DNA of 64,000 nt from Aptenodytes patagonicus. Lineage: Eukaryota; Chordata; Aves; Sphenisciformes; Spheniscidae. The stretch covers positions 41,996,454 to 42,060,453 of the forward strand of contig NC_134953.1 of NCBI RefSeq assembly GCF_965638725.1. The letters run 5' to 3'. Positions 50,801 through 61,285 of the stretch are shown here, one piece after another (positions within the stretch are counted from its first letter, which is position 1; each line of letters starts with the position of its first letter). The notes under the pieces were generated by a model that made no database searches, had not been told where the DNA came from, and worked only from the letters and a program-made list of their open reading frames with translations. The position numbers and the translations under genes were made by a program.

Positions 50801-53800
50801 CAGAGCTAACCTCAATCCCTGTTTCTTGGTCACAGCTTCGACAAAATGGTAGGAATAGACTCTGGAGCAGTGTTGTCAGTTTTTATTTATTTTAAAGAAA
50901 TACCATTTCTCTAGGCATGGAAACATTTGAAGGTTTAAGCTTGGCCACAGCTGAAAAGGGTTTGTTTAAAAACACCACTTCAAAATGAATATATTTCCCA
51001 TACATCATTATACAGGGCAGCTTCGAGGACAACCTTGGCAGGCTATCAGCTTGTAGAGCTCATTTTAAACATCAAAGCAAACTGCAACACCTCAAAAGCT
51101 AACAGGGTCCCAGATTCATTTAATAATAAAATAAAATAAATGCTTCAAAGGACAAAAAAAATATCCCTTACACCTATGTTGAAGTGACATAGGCCTGCTT
51201 AAACTACTCAGATTAGTCTATTTTTCCATTCTATTATATTAAATATTTACTCTGTTAGTGGTTACTGGTCACACATCCAAAAATAAACACCACTACCTTG
51301 CATCACAGACGCTGTTTTGTTCGGATTTGGCCCAATGAAGAGGACCAGCCCAGCCACCCACCTGAACTCAGGGACAGCTTGGCAGCCCCGCTGAACAACA
51401 CCACCACGATTTTGCTGGCTGGATCCAAACCTAAGCCCTCAGGGAAGTTCACATGTAGACTAGGGCCGAGATTCACGATTTGGACCTGAACTACTTTCTG
51501 TAACCTCCCAAAGAAGAAACAAGCCTTCCCGCTTCTGACCCAGGGTCCAATGAGGTCTCGTACCCAACAAGCCAAGTCTACACCAGCCTCTGCCAGGAGG
51601 ACCCTACGCCTTCAGGCTCAAGAGCACCCATGATCAAAACCAACACACCAGAAAACAAACCACCTGACAAACCAATGAGGGAAAGAAAAGAAAGAGGAAA
51701 AATAGAAGAACAAGACTTAGAGGAATATTTTAAGAAAAATATTTCTTGGTCAGCACTAATTCTGGTTCTCGGCACTTTAAGGCTGCTGGACCAGAAGTAG
51801 ATATCTAAGTCTCCACCACCGAGATGTCCATATTTAGTGGGGCAATGGGATCAGAGTAGCACTTAACACACAGTTTGGCATCTCTCCAATTTGTATAGGT
51901 GAGTAATTTTTCCTGTACCAGAGCTTGAGGAGTTGATCACCCATTTGCAGCTCCATGCTTTCCTTTCCCAGTGATACTCAACACCCACTTGTTATTTCTC
52001 ATATCCTTCAGGTCAATCCCTAAGGGGATTTGGTACAGGTTATTGACACACAGCAAGGGACAGACCATACAGTCCTGATCTACTCCATGGCACCTCTGCC
52101 TGAGCAAGAGTAGCCAAAGTTAACCTTGATTCTTTTTTTCCTGCCACAAGGAAAGTCAATGACAGAAGAGGGAAAGGTGGCAACAGGCTCTTCGTGCAAG
52201 GAAGAGCATCCTATCTGTCCCATGCAAGGCTGGCCAGAATTACACTACAGGAACCCCACAAGAAATTTTCCAAATAAGAACAGATGTGCAGTTTCACCTG
52301 CTGGGTTTTTTTTCTTGTGCACCAGATGCAACTTTTCAGGTAGTCCCAGAAAGAAAAAACAAAACTAAAAGAATTATCTTGGGCACTTGCAAAAATGCAA
52401 ACCAACAGCACAACAGCAATGTCAGTGCAAAGAAAACTCAATTTCCCCATTTCTTACTTGCTTCTCTATCCCACTGGCTAATCAATGGACTGGCGTTTAC
52501 CTTGGTGTTTGGATTAGGCTCACCCCTAGTTTGATAGGCATTATCAAATACATACCCAAACAAATAATTTTGCCCCTTCTGCAGAGAAATAGCTAGGCCA
52601 CACTCAACCCTCCTGGTACAACATGCTGTGAGGTTAAATAATGCTTCCCACTGTTTGTTCTTCCCCTCCCTCCACAATCTGAACAGGGCACTTTTCTTTC
52701 CTTCTATTTCTCAATTAATTAATAAACCAGGGACTTACAAAGCCCAAGTCAGGACACCAAAGCCTATCACAGCCATGATTTCATTCCCGAATCGCTGAAA
52801 CAGTTCTGTACCTGTTTTATAAACTTTTGTACCTGCTGCCTTAATGATATCAGGATGTCCCAAGTGCTTTTCTGCAATACCACAACATACTAAAGCACAC
52901 CTTAATTCAATGTCCTACAGAAATGCTTTTCAGAAAAAAAATATTACATATTAGAAAGGTACAATGTGTCATGGAAACACAACCACCATTTTAAGAGTGA
53001 ATTGGGAAACATTCTGCACGCTTGCATTCACCAGGCTGACACAGGAGTTATGAAACGGTCTTTGAAGAAAACACAAGTGGAAAAAAGGAAAAGCCACATG
53101 GAATAAAACAGCATCCCAAACTATTTGCTCTTGCCTCCCCAGGTGGCCAAAGCTCAGAAGAGGCAAAAGATTCAGCTTTGTGGTTAGATCAGGCTTACAA
53201 GTGCCAACCTGCTACTTAGAAAAATCTCATTTTCCTCCCTGGTCTCCCAGCAGAAGAAAAAAAGTCTCCAAGGTCCACCAATGTCTTTTTATTTTTTAAA
53301 GTTATATTTATATATAAAAATAAATATAAAATACCTCCAAGCTTCATTCCCCACTATCTCTCCTACCTAGACTTGCCTAGTATTTTATGCAAATTGTTAC
53401 CATTTCTCTTATCAATGCCCTTATATCCCAAGATCAATATCACTTTTCCTACCTCCTCTATTTTATGTCCATAGTTCACTATTTGCCCCCTCCAAAAAAC
53501 TAGAACAGTGGCATTGACCCTGTCTTCTTTACACCTGCACCCAACCACAGGGAGATTTCCCTTTCACCACCAGCTTTACCTTATCAGGTAGGATTTTGGA
53601 TTGATGTTAATATTGCCAGCTCCTCAGCTCCCAGCTAATTCCTGCTTGTTTGTGCCTGAAGGGGATGTACTCCATCACATGGGCTCACGGGAAGACCAGG
53701 AGATAGCTGCAATATTTAATGACAAATCTCTTGCTCCAAACAGAACAAAAACCTCATTCAACAGCATATTATTTGCCCCTAGAAATGTCTTTTTCCTTAG

Positions 53801-54951
53801 GAGGGTTTATAGCCACATGGATAAATTTATGCTTTCCATTCTCCTCCCTTGGACACACCAACAAACCACGTTTCTTTGCTTTGGTGTGTAACATCTGGCA
53901 GTGGCCATTTCAAGCTACGTTGTGCCACTTGGGTGGTTTCCCTTTGTTTGAACCTTTGTCCTAAGACAAGCCTCTGAGGAAGCTACCAGGACCCTGAAGT
54001 TGCACTTGTATTAGAGCCCGAGCACTGAGGTCCATATGCTATTGAACACCTTTATTTCAACTAGTGCTTCAGGATCTCTTCCGAGCTGCAAAAACACCCT
54101 CTCTCCTGTATTAAAAATAGGTTATATGCTGTAGGTACCCATGCAGGCTGCGGCATGTTGAGTTCATGCAACCTTGTGCAGCATGTCCTTCCAAAACAAA
54201 TAGACAAATAACTGTGCAAGTCCTGTCTTTTCCATATCACTTCTTATTTGTCCTGAAACAAAAAAAAAAAAAAAAGAAACTTTTCTCCTGCACACACATA
54301 AACCACAAAAAGGTGCTGCAAAATAACTGCATCTGACCTTTGAGTTTAATAATTTGTTTTGTGAGCTTTGGTTTCAGCTGGGAGAGAGTTTTAAGTATAT
54401 TATTTTAACAAGTCCTAACAGCATTAGATTACTTACTGTCAGTGATTTATACAGTAAATCCAATTATTACTTTTCACTTATGTTTAATGTAAACCATTAC
54501 TATTAGAACATCCTATTACTTTAGAACATACTTAAAGGTGAAATAAGAGCTGGTTGGGAAGTCAAAGCTTAGAGAAAGCCATTTCCACATCAAATAATTT
54601 TATGCCAGCTTACTGAGGGAGGAACAGGGGAAAAACAACCAAAAAGTAAAAACCAGATTTTAACTGTACTTACGCTACCATGGTATGGAAATATTCACCC
54701 AGATCTTCATTTTCTTTGTCACAGCTCTTCTCTTTTGCCTGTGAAGCATGTATTCAGAAGTTTTCTTTTCAAATAAATATTGTTTCTTTCCATTTCATGA
54801 GAGCCACAACCATTGAGAATGATGAACTAGTCACCACCTTTATTTTTGTATGAAGGACAACTTACCCATAACATTTTGCAGAAAGGAATTTATTTTTTTA
54901 ACCTACATTACACAAACCTTAAAACCTATGACTCCAAGGTTTGCCTTCATA

Positions 54952-54973
54952 TCCTCCTACTTAAGTAGGAGGA
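54952..54973. repeat. Perfect 22-bp palindrome
   Basis: TCCTCCTACTT is followed at once by its exact reverse complement AAGTAGGAGGA, with no loop. Confidence 0.92.
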
Positions 54974-55057
54974 CTTTGTTTTATGGAAAAAAAAAATCAT
55001 TACTTTTAATTACTTACTTCTAAAGTACGTTGTATTATTAGGCCCATGATAAACCTT

Positions 55058-55131
55058 CCCCCCCCCCCCCCAAGACTGAATAGAGGTCATACTTTCAGTA
55101 TCAAGAAAATGCATGAACAGAAGGGGGGGGG
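55058..55131. repeat. C14 run facing a G9 run
   Basis: Fourteen C at 55058-55071 and nine G at 55123-55131 lie about 50 bases apart on the same strand, so they can pair as a stem. Confidence 0.85.
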
Positions 55132-55889
55132 TGTCAAGAAGCAGGTTGGGAAATTTTCAGTATAACTAAAAATAGCTGAACATAAAACTTTCAATTAACT
55201 TTCCAAGCATTTGAGTCTAGTGACATCTTTTGAAGAATTATTTGCCAAAGGGAAATAACGCCAGCAGGTACAGAATTAAAACACACTTCTCATAACAAGG
55301 AGACAAAAATATTTTCATAACCAGGGTTGCCACCAGCTCCTGTTTTAAATCACTTTTTTGCAATTACTTTTTGACATGGATTTTAGAAACCAATATTGAG
55401 CAGACAAATTAGGAACAAGCGCGTTTCATGTGCTTGATGGTACAGTTACCTGCGCTCACATACAGGACTCAGCTTCTGCGTTATGATTATGCAGGCTGGC
55501 ATTACACCAGGGAACAAGGATAGAATTACAAAACTATTACTTATACTTTTCCCCTTGCAATCCCCATCAGTAGCACTTACAGAAAACTCACAAGACTGCA
55601 GAAGTCATAATCGCAGCAGGCTCATGCAACACATTACAAAAGACATTGGACTTGCAAGCAGGGGAATAGGAGGACATCTATGCACCAGCATAGTGTCAAT
55701 ATTTGATCGATATCCAAATATTAAAACACAGCTCATATCAAACTATCATAAATCAAAGGAGTACTTATGACCACAGATTTATCTTGAAGCCACAGACACA
55801 CAAAACTTTTATAATTTATTCTATTTTCTTTGTCAGTGGCACAATCCACTGCCCTCTGGGCACGTGTGCCAGTGGTAAATCGCTGCTTC

Positions 55890-56225
55890 TCTGAGAAGAC
55901 AAACAGCATAACTCCGAACATCCCCCCCTTCCCTCTTCTTCCCCCAGCTTTATACACTGAGCATGATGCCATATGGTATGGAATATCCCTTTGGTCAGTT
56001 TGGGTCAGCTGTCCCGGCTGTGTCCCCTTCCAGCTTCTTGTGCACCCCCAGCCTACTCACTGGTGGGGCGTTGTGAGAAGCAAAAAAGGCCTTGACTCTG
56101 TGTCAGCACTGCTCAGCAATAACTGAAACATCCCTGTGCGATCAACACTGTTTCCAGCACAAATCCAAAATATAGCCCCATACTAGCTACTATGAAGAAA
56201 ATTAACTCTATCCCAGTCAAAACCA
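55890..56225 (-). mobile_element. Truncated LTR, same ERVL-like family, inverted
   Basis: Read on the minus strand it starts TGGTTTTGACTGGGATAGAG at 56225. It then follows the LTR at 38.4 kb: GAGTTAATTTTCTTC, CACAAGAAGCTGGAAGGGG, GGACAGCTGACCCAAACTG, CCAAAGGGATATTCCATACCAT. Unlike that copy it keeps a TATA-like GTATAAAG after CTCAGT. The similarity fades around 55890 and the 3' part of the LTR (polyadenylation signal, CCACGAC end) is not found. It is thus truncated and more diverged in the middle, perhaps from a different subfamily. No viral gene remains. Confidence 0.8.
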
Positions 56226-57829
56226 GCACACGTGATCAAACCCAAAATGTCTCAGCCACAACAAGGGAAAAGTAGCAATGCAAGAGGCTAGAGACTCCCC
56301 AGCCTGAGGGATGGGGATGCAGAAACGCCTTTCATGCCAATTTTTAAAAAGAGTTTGTTTTTCACCTGATATCAGTTTTGGAATTGGGACCAAGGAGGGG
56401 TTTTTTATATATACACACAGACGTGTATATAAATATATATAGGCTATTTGCTCCAATATAAATTCCTTTGCAGCCTAGAAGTAATTCTCTAGCAGGGTAT
56501 GCCACAGGCTGCTGAAACATAGGATTATTTTTTGAAACCATTAAGACTTAAATTGAATTGTTTATAATTATAGACCACAGTAGCATTACAGTATGCAGAT
56601 TTATTCTGGGGAAAGGGAGCATAATGATGTTTATATAGCTATAATGAGTTGTAATGGTGTTTAACACAACCTGTAACTCATGGCTCTTAGTATACACACA
56701 CATACATAACCCTCCCTAATAACATGTATGTGCCCTACTGAATCTATAGCCCATTTGGGAAAATTCAAAGTCCTTTTAGCAATAGCCCATTTCTTCCTCT
56801 ATTTTCAGTAGACCATCCCCCTGCAGTGGGCATGCCACTAACCAGAGGGCCACTGCACCCAGGTGTCCGCACACCTGGAGCACAGCATGGTCAGTGTAAC
56901 CCAGGTGTCCCCACCAAGCAGAGCAAACAGGACTCAGGAGATGCTTTCAACACTACCAAGCAAGGGAGAGCTGTTGACATCACAGACACATCTACATTAC
57001 AGCTGAGCTATTAACACTCAACCTCATCACCATTTTTATGTTTTTTTTAAGGCTTGAGAAGGCAGCTCTTCTTATATGATAGATCACAGCTCCACACAAC
57101 AAAAGCTAAGATAAGGTCTTGTGTTTCTGAAAGCTCAGCCCCCAGCAAAGGTCTGCACATGACTTACTGCATTATGTGAAAAACACACACAGCCTCTGGG
57201 AACAAGGACTTACAGAGCAGCCTCCAGCACCATCCCACATCTCCAGATGTGAGGATGCACAGAGGCTTCTGCCCCAAGCTCCTTCACCACCCCAGCACCC
57301 AAAGCCAGATCAGTCTTTTGGAAAGCACATCTGTACCCATAGGTCTCCACCCTCCCACCACCCCAAAACCACTTTCTATCACCTCTCACCTTGGGAGAGC
57401 CTCTGCTTTCCTTCCCACTGCATAGCAGACATCCCCATACAAGTCCCTCTCACCATGTTAAAGCAGGTGTGTCCTTGGGCTGGGTCCAGCCCTGTATCTT
57501 CTCACCACTTGGCAGCCAGTTCTCCCAAATCTGCTGCAGCTGGCTCTCCAGGACTTGCTTGGTCTCACCTGTAGCTCAGCTCCTATGGGCCCAGCTCCAT
57601 GGGCTCCAGGGCCTCTTGCAGATCCAGCCCAGCTGCATAGCCTTGGCTAAAACACCTGAGAAAACTCTCAGGGAGAGTCACACAAGCTAAGGAAGGTAAA
57701 AGAGGGGATGTGGTTGAGATGGAACCACTCCCAGCTCAAGGATTCAGAGGAAAAACCTCCAATACAGGAAGCTAAGGGGACAATCAGGGCACTGGAAACA
57801 TCATTGTGGTCCCCCTCCCAGGCATGATG

Positions 57830-57903
57830 GAGGTAAATCCTCCTCACCTGGCTGATGACAGGTCAGGAGGTGAACCTTCCCCACCTGGCCAATGACCAGC
57901 CAG
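57830..57903. repeat. Two-copy degenerate 37-bp tandem repeat
   Basis: GAGGTAAATCCTCCTCACCT... (57830-57866) and GAGGTGAACCTTCCCCACCT... (57867-57903) align without gaps with about nine differences. A weaker third partial unit follows. Such direct repeats are common in the U3 part of LTRs. Confidence 0.7.
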
Positions 57904-58062
57904 CAAACTCTTCTCAGGTGTCCAGTTGGGGGTGGTGAACACCTTACTGCCTGGCCTAGAAGCTCCCAAGTCTCAGCTAATCAGCACACGTAGTAACCGG
58001 TAAATACCTGCTTTATACTTTTTAAGCTGTGTCTATCCTTCTTGCAAAGTCTCTTTGTGCAC

Positions 58063-58070
58063 TATATAAG
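58063..58070 (+). promoter_or_regulatory. TATA-box-like element, possibly of an LTR
   Basis: TATATAAG is preceded by GTGCAC and followed by GCTGCCCAAACTGAGTAACCCACTG. With the direct repeats 160-230 bp upstream it looks like a U3 promoter, but no LTR ends or target duplication could be fixed and no polyadenylation signal was seen soon after. Confidence 0.3.
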
Positions 58071-60984
58071 CTGCCCAAACTGAGTAACCCACTGAAACTC
58101 ATGTGACTTGGGGGTAACATGGAGACTAGGAACAACTGCCCACTGTGGCATGTCAAGCCATTTCTAATGGATGAGGACAATGTCCCTAGCATTGATCACA
58201 GCTTTACAAAACCATGTCCTCCTGAGTTCCTACCGCCTTCTCCCCTGAGCCTCCCCAGCAATGCTCAAGGAAATCCCAATGCTAAATTAAAATATTCCCT
58301 ACTTCAAAACCTGAGTGAGCAGAGACCAAGAAGTGACCCCATGAGAGGTCCTGGGCAGGGCATCCTGCTCCTCCTGAAATCAAAAATGTTTTCAATGGCT
58401 TCATTACTATGCTAATGACAGCTACTGATCCCCAACCACAGCCAGCGGGACTTGTCACAGCTGAGATGGAGATTTGCCATTAACCCCTCGCTGGGCATCC
58501 TGGGAAATTTCTTGCAGCACTTCCAGGGAAGCTGGAGAATTGGGCCCACCTTAGGGTTTTTGTGGCAGTAAGTAATTAACACAAAAGGGTGATGTATGCT
58601 CAAGTATCATTTTTCTTGAGCTGGAAGCGCTTTTCCCTAATCCCACCTGGCAAGCCGAGGGAAACCCTCGAACAGGCAACCCACTGCTGGCCTGATTATG
58701 GAAAAGGAAACAATTATGTCTTACTGCTTTTGGGGCTTCTTGACTATGCCTCTAGAGAGGCTTTCAAGGAAACATAAACACAGATCACGTCTCCTCTTTT
58801 GATCACTTTTCCTCTTCTGCCCCAGAGAGAGGAAGACAGAGAAGAAAACCATCACAGCTGCCGCTCCTGCACAACCTAAGGGCCTTTAAAAAATTATGCT
58901 AAAATCCCAACTCCTTTGGCATCTGGATGGCTTTTCATGGGTCCCCTATGCCCATATGTGTTGTCATGCTTCCCCCACGCTGTGGGTCAATCCAGTGGAA
59001 GCACAGCCAGTTTCTGCCCCAAAATGGGGCTTGGTGACTGGCTTTCCATTCCAAACTCTTCTATTTACACATCTAACCCCACTGGCCACCTAACGAGCAG
59101 TTGGCTTTTCCTCCCCAGCAAGACTTTCCAGTCTTGCTCACATAACATCGGACTCCTCTGTTATCCACGCTCAGGTAACATCTCACGTTGCTCTCTTTCC
59201 CCCAGAGAGACTTTTTAATGACTCCTTTTTAGTGATGGTCACATGAAGATGCACAACACTTCATTTTTTGGAGCTGATTTGCTCCTCCCACTGTCACAGT
59301 TTCAGGGAAGCAGCATTTATTTGATCGCTGAATTATTTCAAATCATTTCCCTGTTGAGTCCAAAGTGCTCGGTTGCACGCTGGCATTGAGTCTGAAATCT
59401 AATGTCACCGATGATCAAATCTTACCAATTCCTTCTGACAGATGAGATAGGATGGCACACTAAAGACAAAAAAATTCATTTGATAAGGAAAAAATCCAAT
59501 GTTATATCTGCCTGTCACTCCCAAGTTCTGCCCAGGAGGTCAGGAGAAGCAGCAGACCCCAAACCCTCTCTAGGTACTGTGCTCAGTGGTAGGTGGTCAT
59601 AACTGGGTTTTGGGGGTTTTTTTTGGTTTTTTTAAAATATGTTCCAAAATCTGCATTTGAACCCCTGAATTCAGCGGAAAGGTGGATACTGGAGGGCAGA
59701 CATTTCCTTGGGAACAATCACATTTTTGGGCCAAGAAATGGGTGAACACAGCAGCGCCTCGGTGAGACAGCAGTTGTGCTGAGCGAGGAGTGAGATGCTG
59801 CTCGCATTGAGAGAGCAAGGCCCCCATTATCTATCCACTGCACAGGAATACCTAATGCTTTTAAAGCTGAGCAAACACCTGTATGGCACTTTTCCAAACC
59901 TGAAGCGTCAGCAACAGCTAATCATAAACACTTCAGTTAACATGACTCGAAACAAAGCCCTAGACTGCCTTAAATGTAGTTCAGCATCAGCGTAGGCAAA
60001 GGCTGCTAGTGGGGATCAGCTTTAGGACTGGCAAACCTACAGGCTGTAGTATGGTCATGGTCCAGCATTGAGATGAGAGATAGCCACAGCAGGATGCTGG
60101 GGGATGGATTACAGGGATGGATCCTTAAGCCGGGATACTAAACCTGCATGTCGTATGAGAAATTACCCTGCCAAACCACCATGGTACCCATTTCATTACT
60201 GTTAGTGTCCAGAAGGATTTTAGGAGAGGCAAACATTCAATTCGACTGTTGCATCAACAGATGTGGCACGATACCCCGAGGACCGCAATATCTGGATGCT
60301 CAGAGGTTGCAACACGTGGAAGCCACCCATCACAGAGATTCGTGGCCCCTGAATTTATTTGCAGACTTTTCTAGGTGCAACAAACCCTCCCTAAAATCTG
60401 CATTGGTTTTCCTCGCTGCAAATATATGTAGTCTTTGCTCGGATGATGTTTTCATAGCGACTCCTGCAAACCCGCAGTTTGCAGGCTGCGTGCACTTAAA
60501 CCACCAGCAAGAGGGATTTATCGCTCCTGCCATCTTCCTCCAGCAAGCCAAAACCTCCTGTTGAAGCCAGGGCTGGCACAAGGCCGTGTCCCTTCTCCCA
60601 GCATCTCTGCTGGGGGCAGCAGCAGCAGCAGAGACGGATCAGATGGGAAAGCCTTCGGTGCGGAGCGAATGAACCGGCATCAAAATGGTAGTGCAGGGCC
60701 AGCCCTTAAGCTGCTATCTGACTTCAGTCCTTTGCATTTATTTACAAAAAAATGGGCCTGGGTAGGTGCCGTCAGAAGGCGGTGACCCAGCTATCTGGTC
60801 AAAGGCCTGCAGGGAGCCCGGAGATAGAGTGGGTTAACGTTTAACCTGCGGGGACTGTAAACCAGCCCTGGGGCTGCTGAACCTTTGGAGTTTGATATGA
60901 TGATTAGGGAATAACTGGAGTGACACGTCGCAAACTCTCCATAATCAAGGAGACCTATTTCGTGGGTGGTGATCTCCAAAATTG

Positions 60985-61285
60985 CTCAGGTATGCGGCCG
61001 CTCATCCTACCCCAAGGTTTGGGGCGCGAGGACCGGGTCCCCTGTGAAATGGAGCTTTTGGCCGGGATGGGGAAGGAGCAGCTCCATCATGTGCCTTCCC
61101 CCCCCGATGGTGCCCCACCATCAAATTCACGCCTCGGGTGCTGCCCAACACCGGTGGGGCCGGACAGGGGGAGCCGGGACCCGTGGCTGGACCCGTGCAC
61201 CGGCACAGCCCCGCACCGCTCGCCTTGATTTTTTGAGGAGCAAGGTAGGGACAGAAGGGCTCCTCGGGGGCCTCGGCATAATTTC
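60985..61285. other. Small CpG-dense patch, candidate second CpG island
   Basis: About 20 CG dinucleotides occur in 300 bp, including a NotI-type GCGGCCGC at 60994-61001 and GGGGCGCGAGGACCGGGTCC just after. Flanking DNA is CpG-poor. A donor-like CAG|GTATGC stands at about 60988-60996 on the plus strand. It may be a promoter of an unannotated transcript, a distal regulatory element or an orphan CpG island. No protein is recognised in its open frames. Confidence 0.5.

Larger units (their letters stand above)
38954..55889. other. Intergenic stretch between the two LTRs, no gene recognised
   Basis: AT-rich non-coding DNA. Open frames are short, unconserved in appearance and not bounded by splice sites. 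It holds two CR1-like fragments (40.7 and 42.2 kb), a 22-base G run, GT- and T-rich low complexity, several A runs and one perfect palindrome. Confidence 0.65.
56226..60984. other. Intergenic stretch, no gene recognised
   Basis: Moderate GC content, no convincing exon. It contains a TA-rich tract at 56.41-56.44 kb, a two-copy 37-bp repeat and a TATA motif near 57.8-58.1 kb that may belong to an unidentified LTR. The remaining frames look random. Confidence 0.6.
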
